This document shows, one piece after another, positions 13,136 to 26,597 of a stretch of DNA of 64,000 nt. Location: positions 434,001 through 498,000 of the forward strand of contig CAWVQA010000092.1 of NCBI GenBank assembly GCA_963932145.1. The letters run 5' to 3'. The stretch comes from Acanthosepion lycidas (lineage: Eukaryota > Mollusca > Cephalopoda > Sepiida > Sepiidae). Position 1 is the stretch's first letter. Each line of letters starts with the position of its first letter. Both the position numbers and the translations under genes were made by a program. The notes beneath the pieces were generated by a model that did not search any database, was not told the origin of the DNA, and saw nothing but the letters and a program-made list of their open reading frames with translations.

Positions 13136-16100
13136 TTGCCTTCAAATTCATACCGTGATCGTAGCATGCATGGACTCGTCTCATATGACTGGGATTTCCA
13201 TGAAAAAGATTGTGGGCGCAAAATGGGTGATCTCTGTATATTTCTCTTCTGTTTCCCATTACTATTTCTATTTTACTTCCTCAATTTAGTATTATGGACA
13301 GGGAAAGACGTAATCTAAGATCAGCAAAAAAATATTTTGCCTTCAAATTCATACCGTGATCGTAGCATGCATGGTCTCGACTCATATGACTGGGATTTCC
13401 ATGAAAAAGATAGTGGGCACAAAATGGGTGATCACTGTACATTTCTCTTCTGTTTCCCATTACTATTTCTATTTTACTTCCTCAATTTAGCATTATGGAC
13501 AGGGAAAGACCTAATCTAAGATCTGCAAAAAAATATTTTGCCTTCAAATTCATACCGTGATCGTAGCATGCCTGGACTCGACTCATATGACTGGGATTTC
13601 CATGAAAAAGATTGTGGGCACAAAATGCGTGATGACTGTACATTTCTCTTCTGTTTCCCATTACTATTTCTATTTTACTTCCTCAATTTAGTATTATGGA
13701 CAGGGAAAGACCTAATCTAAGATCTGCAAAAAAATATTTTGCCTTCAAATTCATACCGTGATCGTAGCATGCCTGGACTCGACTCATATGACTGGGATTT
13801 CCATGAAAAAGATTGTGGGCACAAAATGCGTGATCACTGTACATTTCTCTTCTGTTTCCCTTTACTATTCTATTTTACTTCCTCAATTTAGCATTATGGA
13901 CAGGGAAAGACCTAATCTAAGATCAGCAAAAAAATATTTTGCCTTCAAATTCATACCGTGATCGTAGCATGCATGGACTCGACTCATATGACTGGGATTT
14001 CCATGAAAAAGATTGTGGGCACAAAATGGGTGATCACTGTACATTTCTCTTCTATTTCCCATTAGTATTTCTATTTTACTTCCTCAATTTAGCATTATGG
14101 ACTGTGAAAGACCTAATCTAAGATCTGCAAAAAAATATTTTGCCTTCAAATTCATACCGTGATCGTAGCATGCCTGGAATCGACTCATATGACTGGGATT
14201 TCCATGAAAAAGATTGTGGGCACAAAATGCGTGATCACTGTACATTTCTCTTCTGTTTCCCATTACTATTTCTATTTTACTTCCTCAATTTAGCATTATG
14301 GACAGGGAAAGACCTAATCTAAGATCTGCAAAAAAATATTTCGCCTTCAAATTCATACCGTGATCGTAGCATGCATGGACTCGGCTCATATGACTGGGAT
14401 TTCCATGAAAAAGATTGTGGGCACAAAATGCGTGATCACTGTACATTTCTCTTCTGTTTCCCATTACTATTTCTATTTTACTTCCTCAATTTAGCATTAT
14501 GGACAGGGAAAGACCTAATCTAAGATCTGGAAAAAAATCTTTTGCCTTCAAATTCATACCGTGATCGTAGCATGCATGGACTCGTCTCATATGACTGGGA
14601 TTTCCATGAAAAAGATTGTGGGCACAAAATGGGTGATCACAGTACATTTCTCTTCTGTTTCCCATTACTATTTCTATTTTACTACCTCAATTTAGCATTA
14701 TGGACAGGGAAAGACCTAATCTATGATCTGCAAAAAAATGTTTTGCCTTCGAATTCATACCGTGATCGTAGCATGCATGGACTCGTCTCATATGACTGGG
14801 ATTTCCATGAAAAAGATTGTGGGTAGAAAATGTGTGATCACTGTACATTTCTCTTCTGTTTCCCATTACTATTTCTATTTTACTTCCTCAATTTAGCATT
14901 ATGGACAGGGAAAGACCTAATCTAAGATCTGCAAAAAAATATTTTGCCTTCAAATTCATACCGTGATCGTAGCATGCATGGACTCGGCTCATATGACTGG
15001 GATTTCCATGAAAAAGATTGTGGGCACAAAATGCGTGATCACTGTACATTTCTCTTCTGTTTCCCATTACTATTTCTATTTTACTTCCTCAATTTAGCAT
15101 TATGGACAGGGAAAGACCTAATCTAAGATCTGGAAAAAAATCTTTTGCCTTCAAATTCATACCGTGATCGTAGCATGCATGGACTCGTCTCATATGACTG
15201 GGATTTCCATGAAAAAGATTGTGGGCACAAAATGGGTGATCACAGTACATTTCTCTTCTGTTTCCCATTACTATTTCTATTTTACTACCTCAATTTAGCA
15301 TTATGGACAGGGAAAGACCTAATCTATGATCTGCAAAAAAATGTTTTGCCTTCGAATTCATACCGTGATCGTAGCATGCATGGACTCGTCTCATATGACT
15401 GGGATTTCCATGAAAAAGATTGTGGGTAGAAAATGTGTGATCACTGTACATTTCTCTTCTGTTTCCCATTACTATTTCTATTTTACTTCCTGAATTTAGC
15501 ATTATGGACAGGGAAAGACCTAATCTGAGATCTGCAAAAATATATTTCGCCTTCAAATTCATACCGTGATCGTAGCATGCATGGACTCGACTCATATGAC
15601 TGGGATTTCCATGAAAAAGATTGTGGGCACAAAATGGGTGATCTCTGTATATTTCTCTTCTGTTTCCCATTACTATTTCTATTTTACTTCCTCAATTTAG
15701 CATTATGGACAGGGAAAGACCTAATCTAAGATCTGCAAAAAATATTTTGCCTTCAAATTCATACCGTGATCGTAGCATGCCTGGACTCGACTCATATGAC
15801 TGGGATTTCCATGAAAAAGATTGTGGGCAGAAAATGCGTGATCACTGTACATTTCTCTTCTGTTTCCCATTACTATTTCTATTTTACTTCCTCAATTTAG
15901 CATTATGAGCAGAGAAAGACCTAATCTAAGATCTGCAAAAAAATATTTTGCCTTCAAATTCATACCGTGATCGTAGCATGCCTGGACTCGACTCATATGA
16001 CTGGGATTTCCATGAAAAAGATTGTGGGCACAAAATGCGTGATCACTGTACATTTCTCTTCTGTTTCCCATTACTATTTCTATTTTACTTCCTCAATTTA

Positions 16101-16148
16101 GCATTATGGACAGGGAAAGACCTAATCTAAGATCTGGAAAAAAATCTT
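13136..16148 (+). repeat. 15-unit HOR, copy 1 (3013 bp)
   Basis: Fifteen units, with two 1-bp deletions (13861-13870 and 15737-15742). Diagnostic units in order: 'gggcgcaaaatggg' with 'tttagtatt'; 'atggtctcg' with 'gatagtgggc'; 'gtgatgactg'; 'ccctttactattc'; 'gactgtgaaag'; 'ctggaatcgac'; 'ctcggctcat'; 'gatcacagtac' with 'ttcgaattc' after it; 'gtgggtagaaaatg'; and near the end 'ttatgagcagag'. Units 13136-15144 match 16149-18157 with one difference that I can see (14342 c against t in the copy), including the same 1-bp deletion. Confidence 0.9.
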
Positions 16149-19100
16149 TTGCCTTCAAATTCATACCGTGATCGTAGCATGCATGGACTCGTCTCATATG
16201 ACTGGGATTTCCATGAAAAAGATTGTGGGCGCAAAATGGGTGATCTCTGTATATTTCTCTTCTGTTTCCCATTACTATTTCTATTTTACTTCCTCAATTT
16301 AGTATTATGGACAGGGAAAGACGTAATCTAAGATCAGCAAAAAAATATTTTGCCTTCAAATTCATACCGTGATCGTAGCATGCATGGTCTCGACTCATAT
16401 GACTGGGATTTCCATGAAAAAGATAGTGGGCACAAAATGGGTGATCACTGTACATTTCTCTTCTGTTTCCCATTACTATTTCTATTTTACTTCCTCAATT
16501 TAGCATTATGGACAGGGAAAGACCTAATCTAAGATCTGCAAAAAAATATTTTGCCTTCAAATTCATACCGTGATCGTAGCATGCCTGGACTCGACTCATA
16601 TGACTGGGATTTCCATGAAAAAGATTGTGGGCACAAAATGCGTGATGACTGTACATTTCTCTTCTGTTTCCCATTACTATTTCTATTTTACTTCCTCAAT
16701 TTAGTATTATGGACAGGGAAAGACCTAATCTAAGATCTGCAAAAAAATATTTTGCCTTCAAATTCATACCGTGATCGTAGCATGCCTGGACTCGACTCAT
16801 ATGACTGGGATTTCCATGAAAAAGATTGTGGGCACAAAATGCGTGATCACTGTACATTTCTCTTCTGTTTCCCTTTACTATTCTATTTTACTTCCTCAAT
16901 TTAGCATTATGGACAGGGAAAGACCTAATCTAAGATCAGCAAAAAAATATTTTGCCTTCAAATTCATACCGTGATCGTAGCATGCATGGACTCGACTCAT
17001 ATGACTGGGATTTCCATGAAAAAGATTGTGGGCACAAAATGGGTGATCACTGTACATTTCTCTTCTATTTCCCATTAGTATTTCTATTTTACTTCCTCAA
17101 TTTAGCATTATGGACTGTGAAAGACCTAATCTAAGATCTGCAAAAAAATATTTTGCCTTCAAATTCATACCGTGATCGTAGCATGCCTGGAATCGACTCA
17201 TATGACTGGGATTTCCATGAAAAAGATTGTGGGCACAAAATGCGTGATCACTGTACATTTCTCTTCTGTTTCCCATTACTATTTCTATTTTACTTCCTCA
17301 ATTTAGCATTATGGACAGGGAAAGACCTAATCTAAGATCTGCAAAAAAATATTTTGCCTTCAAATTCATACCGTGATCGTAGCATGCATGGACTCGGCTC
17401 ATATGACTGGGATTTCCATGAAAAAGATTGTGGGCACAAAATGCGTGATCACTGTACATTTCTCTTCTGTTTCCCATTACTATTTCTATTTTACTTCCTC
17501 AATTTAGCATTATGGACAGGGAAAGACCTAATCTAAGATCTGGAAAAAAATCTTTTGCCTTCAAATTCATACCGTGATCGTAGCATGCATGGACTCGTCT
17601 CATATGACTGGGATTTCCATGAAAAAGATTGTGGGCACAAAATGGGTGATCACAGTACATTTCTCTTCTGTTTCCCATTACTATTTCTATTTTACTACCT
17701 CAATTTAGCATTATGGACAGGGAAAGACCTAATCTATGATCTGCAAAAAAATGTTTTGCCTTCGAATTCATACCGTGATCGTAGCATGCATGGACTCGTC
17801 TCATATGACTGGGATTTCCATGAAAAAGATTGTGGGTAGAAAATGTGTGATCACTGTACATTTCTCTTCTGTTTCCCATTACTATTTCTATTTTACTTCC
17901 TCAATTTAGCATTATGGACAGGGAAAGACCTAATCTAAGATCTGCAAAAAAATATTTTGCCTTCAAATTCATACCGTGATCGTAGCATGCATGGACTCGG
18001 CTCATATGACTGGGATTTCCATGAAAAAGATTGTGGGCACAAAATGCGTGATCACTGTACATTTCTCTTCTGTTTCCCATTACTATTTCTATTTTACTTC
18101 CTCAATTTAGCATTATGGACAGGGAAAGACCTAATCTAAGATCTGGAAAAAAATCTTTTGCCTTCAAATTCATACCGTGATCGTAGCATGCATGGACTCG
18201 TCTCATATGACTGGGATTTCCATGAAAAAGATTGTGGGCACAAAATGGGTGATCACAGTACATTTCTCTTCTGTTTCCCATTACTATTTCTATTTTACTT
18301 CCTCAATTTAGCATTATGGACAGGGAAAGACCTAATCTAAGATCTGGAAAAAAATCTTTTGCCTTCAAATTCATACCGTGATCGTAGCATGCATGGACTC
18401 GTCTCATATGACTGGGATTTCCATGAAAAAGATTGTGGGCACAAAATGGGTGATCACAGTACATTTCTCTTCTGTTTCCCATTACTATTTCTATTTTACT
18501 ACCTCAATTTAGCATTATGGACAGGGAAAGACCTAATCTATGATCTGCAAAAAAATGTTTTGCCTTCGAATTCATACCGTGATCGTAGCATGCATGGACT
18601 CGTCTCATATGACTGGGATTTCCATGAAAAAGATTGTGGGTAGAAAATGTGTGATCACTGTACATTTCTCTTCTGTTTCCCATTACTATTTCTATTTTAC
18701 TTCCTGAATTTAGCATTATGGACAGGGAAAGACCTAATCTGAGATCTGCAAAAATATATTTCGCCTTCAAATTCATACCGTGATCGTAGCATGCATGGAC
18801 TCGACTCATATGACTGGGATTTCCATGAAAAAGATTGTGGGCACAAAATGGGTGATCTCTGTATATTTCTCTTCTGTTTCCCATTACTATTTCTATTTTA
18901 CTTCCTCAATTTAGCATTATGGACAGGGAAAGACCTAATCTAAGATCTGCAAAAAATATTTTGCCTTCAAATTCATACCGTGATCGTAGCATGCCTGGAC
19001 TCGACTCATATGACTGGGATTTCCATGAAAAAGATTGTGGGCAGAAAATGCGTGATCACTGTACATTTCTCTTCTGTTTCCCATTACTATTTCTATTTTA

Positions 19101-19161
19101 CTTCCTCAATTTAGCATTATGAGCAGAGAAAGACCTAATCTAAGATCTGCAAAAAAATATT
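16149..19161 (+). repeat. 15-unit HOR, copy 2, with one inserted hybrid unit
   Basis: Repeats copy 1 at an offset of 3013 bp up to 18157. An extra unit (18158-18358) follows, and from 18359 the match resumes at an offset of 3214 bp (18359-19161 against 15145-15947). The expected last unit (type 15948) begins at 19162 but switches part-way to another type. Both copies carry the same 1-bp deletions, so they derive from one amplification. Confidence 0.9.
18158..18358 (+). repeat. Hybrid unit inserted in HOR copy 2
   Basis: The first part matches the 'gatcacagtac' unit type (15145, 18359). The end has 'tacttcctc' and a 'taagatctggaaa' junction like the preceding 'ctcggctcat' type (17957), where its relatives have 'tactacctc' and 'tatgatctg'. 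It is absent from copy 1. The pattern fits unequal exchange within a unit that added exactly one period. Confidence 0.8.
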
Positions 19162-20969
19162 TTGCCTTCAAATTCATACCGTGATCGTAGCATGCCTGGA
19201 CTCGACTCATATGACTGGGATTTCCATGAAAAAGATTGTGGGCACAAAATGCGTGATCACTGTACATTTCTCTTCTGTTTCCCTTTACTATTTCTATTTT
19301 ACTTCCTCAATTTAGCATTATGGACAGGGAAAGACCTAATCTAAGATCAGCAAAAAAATATTTTGCCTTCAAATTCATACCGTGATCGTAGCATGCATGG
19401 ACTCGACTCATATGACTGGGATTTCCATGAAAAAGATTGTGGGCACAAAATGGGTGATCACTGTACATTTCTCTTCTATTTCCCATTAGTATTTCTATTT
19501 TACTTCCTCAATTTAGCATTATGGACTGTGAAAGACCTAATCTAAGATCTGCAAAAAAATATTTTGCCTTCAAATTCATACCGTGATCGTAGCATGCCTG
19601 GAATCGACTCATATGACTGGGATTTCCATGAAAAAGATTGTGGGCACAAAATGCGTGATCACTGTACATTTCTCTTCTGTTTCCCATTACTATTTCTATT
19701 TTACTTCCTCAATTTAGCATTATGGACAGGGAAAGACCTAATCTAAAATCTGCAAAAAAATATTTTGCCTTCAAATTCATACCGTGATCGTAGCATGCAT
19801 GGACTCGGCTCATATGACTGGGATTTCCATGAAAAAGATTGTGGGCACAAAATGCGTGATCACTGTACATTTCTCTTCTGTTTCCCATTACTATTTCTAT
19901 TTTACTTCCTCAATTTAGCATTATGGACAGGGAAAGACCTAATCTAAGATCTGGAAAAAAATCTTTTGCCTTCAAATTCATACCGTGATCGTAGCATGCA
20001 TGGACTCGTCTCATATGACTGGGATTTCCATGAAAAAGATTGTGGGCACAAAATGGGTGATCACAGTACATTTCTCTTCTGTTTCCCATTACTATTTCTA
20101 TTTTACTACCTCAATTTAGCATTATGGACAGGGAAAGACCTAATCTATGATCTGCAAAAAAATGTTTTGCCTTCGAATTCATACTGTGATCGTAGCATGC
20201 ATGGACTCGTCTCATATGACTGGGATTTCCATGAAAAAGATTGTGGGTAGAAAATGTGTGATCACTGTACATTTCTCTTCTGTTTCCCATTACTATTTCT
20301 ATTTTAATCCTGAATTTAGCATTATGGACAGGGAAAGACCTAATCTATGATCTGCAAAAAAATGTTTTGCCTTCGAATTCATACCGTGATCGTAGCATGC
20401 ATGGACTCGTCTCATATGACTGGGATTTCCATGAAAAAGATTGTGGGTAGAAAATGTGTGATCACTGTACATTTCTCTTCTGTTTCCCATTACTATTTCT
20501 ATTTTACTTCCTGAATTTAGCATTATGGACAGGGAAAGACCTAATCTGAGATCTGCAAAAATATATTTCGCCTTCAAATTCATACCGTGATCGTAGCATG
20601 CATGGACTCGAATCATATGACTGGGATTTCCATGAAAAAGATTGTGGGCACAAAATGGGTGATCTCTGTATATTTCTCTTCTGTTTCCCATTACTATTTC
20701 TATTTTACTTCCTCAATTTAGCATTATGGACAGGGAAAGACCTAATCTAAGATCTGCAAAAAAATATTTTGCCTTCAAATTCATACCGTGATCGTAGCAT
20801 GCCTGGACTCGACTCATATGACTGGGATTTCCATGAAAAAGATTGTGGGCACAAAATGCGTGATCACTGTACATTTCTCTTCTGTTTCCCATTACTATTT
20901 CTATTTTACTTCCTCAATTTAGCATTATGAGCAGAGAAAGACCTAATCTAAGATCTGCAAAAAAATATT
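19162..20969 (+). repeat. Nine-unit shortened HOR derivative
   Basis: Starts with a hybrid unit (start like 15948; 'ccctttac' and 'agatcag' end like 16752) and runs through the anchor units at 19363, 19564 and 19765. It skips several 15-mer units and contains a hybrid at 20167 whose 'attttaatcctg' end (20302 onward) lacks one base. It ends with a 'ttatgagcagag' unit at 20769. Length 1808 bp, nine units less 1 bp. Confidence 0.82.
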
Positions 20970-22979
20970 TTGCCTTCAAATTCATACCGTGATCGTAGCA
21001 TGCCTGGACTCGACTCATATGACTGGGATTTCCATGAAAAAGATTGTGGGCACAAAATGCGTGATCACTGTACATTTCTCTTCTGTTTCCCTTTACTATT
21101 TCTATTTTACTTCCTCAATTTAGCATTATGGACAGGGAAAGACCTAATCTAAGATCAGCAAAAAAATATTTTGCCTTCAAATTCATACCGTGATCGTAGC
21201 ATGCATGGACTCGACTCATATGACTGGGATTTCCATGAAAAAGATTGTGGGCACAAAATGGGTGATCACTGTACATTTCTCTTCTATTTCCCATTAGTAT
21301 TTCTATTTTACTTCCTCAATTTAGCATTATGGACTGTGAAAGACCTAATCTAAGATCTGCAAAAAAATATTTTGCCTTCAAATTCATACCGTGATCGTAG
21401 CATGCCTGGAATCGACTCATATGACTGGGATTTCCATGAAAAAGATTGTGGGCACAAAATGCGTGATCACTGTACATTTCTCTTCTGTTTCCCATTACTA
21501 TTTCTATTTTACTTCCTCAATTTAGCATTATGGACAGGGAAAGACCTAATCTAAAATCTGCAAAAAAATATTTTGCCTTCAAATTCATACCGTGATCGTA
21601 GCATGCATGGACTCGGCTCATATGACTGGGATTTCCATGAAAAAGATTGTGGGCACAAAATGCGTGATGACTGTACATTTCTCTTCTGTTTCCCATTACT
21701 ATTTCTATTTTACTTCCTCAATTTAGTATTATGGACAGGGAAAGACCTAATCTAAGATCTGCAAAAAAATATTTTGCCTTCAAATTCATACCGTGATCGT
21801 AGCATGCCTGGACTCGACTCATATGACTGGGATTTCCATGAAAAAGATTGTGGGCACAAAATGCGTGATCACTGTACATTTCTCTTCTGTTTCCCTTTAC
21901 TATTTCTATTTTACTTCCTCAATTTAGCATTATGGACAGGGAAAGACCTAATCTAAGATCAGCAAAAAAATATTTTGCCTTCAAATTCATACCGTGATCG
22001 TAGCATGCATGGACTCGACTCATATGACTGGGATTTCCATGAAAAAGATTGTGGTCACAAAATGGGTGATCACTGTACATTTCTCTTCTGTTTCCCATTA
22101 CTATTTCTATTTTACTTCCTCAATTTGGCATTATGGACAGGGAAAGACCTAATCTAAGATCTGGAAAAAAATCTTTTGCCTTCAAATTCATACCGTGATC
22201 GTAGCATGCATGGACTCGTCTCATATGACTGGGATTTCCATGAAAAAGATTGTGGGCACAAAATGGGTGATCACAGTACATTTCTCTTTTGTTTCCCATT
22301 ACTATTTCTATTTTACTACCTCAATTTAGCATTATGGACAGGGAAAGACCTAATCTATGATCTGCAAAAAAATGTTTTGCCTTCGAATTCATACCGTGAT
22401 CGTAGCATGCATGGACTCGTCTCATATGACTGGGATTTCCATGAAAAAGATTGTGGGAAGAAAATGTGTGATCACTGTACATTTCTCTTCTGTTTCCCAT
22501 TACTATTTCTATTTTACTTCCTGAATTTAGCATTATGGACAGGGAAAGACCTAATCTGAGATCTGCAAAAATATATTTCGCCTTCAAATTCATACCGTGA
22601 TCGTAGCATGCATGGACTCGACTCATATGACTGGGATTTCCATGAAAAAGATTGTGGGCACAAAATGGGTGATCTCAGTATATTTCTCTTCTGTTTCCCA
22701 TTACTATTTCTATTTTACTTCCTCAATTTAGCATTATGGACAGGGAAAGACCTAATCTAAGATCTGCAAAAAAATATTTTGCCTTCAAATTCATACCGTG
22801 ATCGTAGCATGCCTGGACTCGACTCATATGACTGGGATTTCCATGAAAAAGATTGTGGGCACAAAATGCGTGATCACTGTACATTTCTCTTCTGTTTCCC
22901 ATTACTATTTCTATTTTACTTCCTCAATTTAGCATTATGAGCAGAGAAAGACCTAATCTAAGATCTGCAAAAAAATATT
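20970..22979 (+). repeat. Ten-unit HOR derivative
   Basis: Again begins with the 'ccctttac'/'agatcag' hybrid unit, followed by the 'gactgtgaaag', 'ctggaatcgac' and 'ctcggctcat' units. The last (21573) is fused to a 'gtgatgactg/tttagtatt' end, so it joins two non-adjacent unit types of the 15-mer. A second 'ccctttac/agatcag' unit follows at 21774, then the 'cacagtac', 'gggaagaaaatg' and 'gagcagag' units. Length 2010 bp. Confidence 0.8.
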
Positions 22980-24788
22980 TTGCCTTCAAATTCATACCGT
23001 GATCGTAGCATGCCTGGACTCGACTCATATGACTGGGATTTCCATGAAAAAGATTGTGGGCACAAAATGCGTGATCACTGTACATTTCTCTTCTGTTTCC
23101 CTTTACTATTTCTATTTTACTTCCTCAATTTAGCATTATGGATAGGGAAAGACCTAATCTAAGATCAGCAAAAAAATATTTTGCTTTCAAATTCATACCG
23201 TGATCGTAGCATGCATGGACTCGACTCATATGACTGGGATTTCCATGAAAAAGATTGTGGGCACAAAATGGGTGATCACTGTACATTTCTCTTCTATTTC
23301 CCATTAGTATTTCTATTTTACTTCCTCAATTTAGCATTATGGACTGTGAAAGACCTAATCTAAGATCTGCAAAAAAATATTTTGCCTTCAAATTCATACC
23401 GTGATCGTAGCATGCCTGGAATCGACTCATATGACTGGGATTTCCATGAAAAAGATTGTGGGCACAAAATGCGTGATCACTGTACATTTCTCTTCTGTTT
23501 CCCATTACTATTTCTATTTTACTTCCTCAATTTAGCATTATGGACAGGGAAAGACCTAATCTAAGATCTGCAAAAAAATATTTTGCCTTCAAATTCATAC
23601 CGTGATCGTAGCATGCATGGACTCGGCTCATATGACTGGGATTTCCATGAAAAAGATTGTGGGCACAAAATGGGTGATCTCTGTATATTTCTCTTCTGTT
23701 TCCCATTACTATTTCTATTTTACTTCCTCAATTTAGCATTATGGACAGGGAAAGACCTAATCTAAGATCTGCAAAAAAATATTTTGCCTTCAAATTCATA
23801 CCGTGATCGTAGCATGCCTGGACTCGACTCATATGACTGGGATTTCCATGAAAAAGATTGTGGGCACAAAATGCGTGATCACTGTACATTTCTCTTCTGT
23901 TTCCCATTACTATTTCTATTTTACTTCCTCAATTTAGCATTATGAACAGAGAAAGACCTAATCTAAGATCTGCAAAAAAATATTTTGCCTTCAAATTCAT
24001 ACCGTGATCGTAGGATGCCTGGACTCGACTCATATGACTGGGATTTCCATGAAAAAGATTGTGGGCACAAAATGCGTGATCACTGTACATTTCTCTTCTA
24101 TTTCCCATTACTATTTCTATTTTACTTCCTCAATTTAGCATTATAGACAGGGAAAGACCTAATCTAAGATCTGCAAAAAAATATTTTGCCTTCAAATTCA
24201 TACCGTGATCGTAGCATGCATGGACTCGTCTCATATGACTGGGATTTCCATGAAAAAGTTTGTGGGCACAAAATGGGTGATCACTGTACATTTCTCTTCT
24301 GTTTCCCATTACTATTTCTATTTTACTTCCTCAATTTAGCATTATAGACAGGGAAAGACCTAATCTAAGATCTGCAAAAAAATATTTTGCCTTCAAATTC
24401 ATACCGTGATCGTAGCATGCCTGGACTCGACTCATATGACTGGGATTTCCATGAAAAAGATTGTGGGCACAAAATGCGTGATCACTGTACATTTCTCTTC
24501 TGTTTCCCATTACTATTTCTATTTTACTTCCTCAATTTAGCATTATGAACAGAGAAAGACCTAATCTAAGATCTGCAAAAAAATATTTTGCCTTCAAATT
24601 CATACCGTGATCGTAGCATGCCTGGACTCGACTCACATGACTGGGATTTCCATGAAAAAGATTGTGGGCACAAAATGCATGATCACTGTACATTTCTCTT
24701 CTATTTCCCATTACTATTTCTATTTTACTTCCTCAATTTAGTATTATAGACAGGGAAAGACCTAATCTAAGATCTGCAAAAAAATATT
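22980..24788 (+). repeat. Decayed HOR derivative, nine units
   Basis: Begins with the anchor series (22980, 23181, 23382, 23583). The 'ctcggctcat' unit here is joined to a 'gatctctgtatatt' end. It then gives way to units ending in 'tatgaacagag' (23784, 24387) or 'tatagacag' (23985, 24186, 24588). The pair 23784/23985, with 'gtaggatgcc', is met again at 30216/30417. Confidence 0.75.
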
Positions 24789-25994
24789 TTGCCTTCAAAT
24801 TCATACCGTGATCGTAGCATGCATGGACTCGTCTCATATGACTGGGATTTCCATGAAAAAGATTGTGGGCACAAAATGGGTGATCACTGTACATTTTTCT
24901 TCTATTTCCAATTAGTATTTCTATTTTACTTCCTCAATTTAGCATTATGGACTGTGAAAGACCTAATCTAAGATCTGCAAAAAAATATTTTGCCTTCAAA
25001 TTCATACCGTGATCGTAGCATGCCTGGAATCGACTCATATGACTGGGATTTCCATGAAAAAGATTGTGGGCACAAAATGCGTGATCACTGTACATTTCTC
25101 TTCTGTTTCCCATTACTATTTCTATTTTACTTCCTCAATTTAGCATTATGGACAGGGAAAGACGTAATCTAAGATCTGCAAAAAAATATTTTGCCTTCAA
25201 ATTCATACCGTGATCGTAGCATGCATGGACTCGTCTCATATGACTGGGATTTCCATGAAAAAGATTGTGGGCAGAAAATGTGTGATCACTGTACATTTCT
25301 CTTCTGTTTCCCATTACTATTTCTATTTTACTTCCTGAATTTAGCATTATGGACAGGGAAAGACCTAATCTGAGATCTGCAAAAAAATATTTTGCCTTCC
25401 AATGCATACCGTGATCGTAGCATGCATGGACTCGACTCATATGACTGGGATTTCCATGAAAAAGATTGTGGGCGCAAAATGGGTGATCACTGTACATTTC
25501 TCTTCTGTTTCCCATTACTATTTCTATTTTACTTCCTCAATTTAGCATTATGGACAGGGAAAGACCTAATCTAAGATCTGCAAAAAAATATTTTGCCTTC
25601 AAATTCATACCGTGATCGTAGCATGCCTGGACTCGACTCATATGACTGGGATTTCCATGAAAAAGATTGTGGGCACAAAATGCGTGATCACTGTACATTT
25701 CTCTTCTGTTTCCCTTTACTATTTCTATTTTACTTCCTCAATTTAGCATTATGGACAGGGAAAGACCTAATCTAAGATCAGCAAAAAAATATTTTGCCTT
25801 CAAATTCATACCGTGATCGTAGCATGCATGGACTCGACTCATATGACTGGGATTTCCATGAAAAAGATTGTGGGCACAAAATGGGTGATCACTGTACATT
25901 TTTCTTCTATTTCCCATTAGTATTTCTATTTTACTTCCTCAATTTAGCATTATGGACTGTGAAAGACCTAATCTAAGATCTGCAAAAAAATATT

Positions 25995-26597
25995 TTGCCT
26001 TCAAATTCATACCGTGATCGTAGCATGCCTGGAATCGACTCATATGACTGGGATTTCCATGAAAAAGATTGTGGGCACAAAATGCGTGATCACTGTACAT
26101 TTCTCTTCTGTTTCCCATTACTATTTCTATTTTACTTCCTAAATTTAGCATTATGGACAGGGAAAGACGTAATCTAAGATCTGCAAAAAAATATTTTGCC
26201 TTCAAATTCATACCGTGATCGTAGCATGCATGGACTCGTCTCATATGACTCGGATTTCCATGAAAAAGATTGTGGGCAGAAAATGTGTGATCACTGTACA
26301 TTTCTCTTCTGTTTCCCATTACTATTTCTATTTTACTTCCTGAATTTAGCATTATGGACAGGGAAAGACCTAATCTGAGATCTGCAAAAAAATATTTTGC
26401 CTTCAAATTCATACCGTGATCGTAGCATGCATGGACTCGACTCATATGACTGGGATTTCCATGAAAAAGATTGTGGGCGCAAAATGGGTGATCACTGTAC
26501 ATTTCTCTTCTGTTTCCCATTACTTTTTCTATTTTACTTCCTCAATTTAGCATTATGGACAGGGAAAGACCTAATCTAAGATCTGCAAAAAAATATT
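25995..26597 (+). repeat. 603-bp three-unit tandem duplication, copy 1
   Basis: Three units: 'ggaatcgac/gacgtaatc'; 'ctcgtctcat/cagaaaatgtg/cctgaattt'; 'gggcgcaaaatggg' with 'tactttttct'. The block directly abuts its copy at 26598-27200. I see two differences: 'cctaaattt' here against 'cctcaattt', and 'gactcggattt' against 'gactgggattt'. Both third units share 'tactttttct', which the related unit at 25392 lacks, so the duplication followed that mutation. Confidence 0.88.

Larger units (their letters stand above)
13136..24788 (+). repeat. Region III: 58 units, 15-unit HOR and shortened derivatives
   Basis: Fifty-eight units, net -5 bp: 1-bp losses in 13861-13870, 15737-15742 (A6), 16871-16882, 18951-18956 (A6) and 20302-20310. 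An anchor series (unit with 'ccctttac' and 'agatcag', then 'gactgtgaaag' unit, then 'ctggaatcgac' unit, then usually 'ctcggctcat' unit) recurs with its 'gactgtgaaag' unit starting at 13939, 16952, 19363, 21171, 23181 and 24789, that is after 15, 12, 9, 10 and 8 units. The first two 15-unit blocks are nearly identical; later ones are internally deleted and contain hybrid units. EcoRI sites made by 'ttcgaattc' are confined to this series and its re-appearance at 28215. Confidence 0.9.

Noticed and set aside
20299-20691. 130-codon minus-strand frame as a distinct gene
   Set aside because: The altered end comes from the 1-bp-shorter hybrid unit at 20302-20310; both flanks are ordinary satellite.
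25939-26520. 193-codon minus-strand frame (and 126-codon relatives)
   Set aside because: Open only where 'cctcaattt' has changed to 'cctgaattt' or 'cctaaattt', which removes a minus-strand TGA. It follows unit type, not gene structure.
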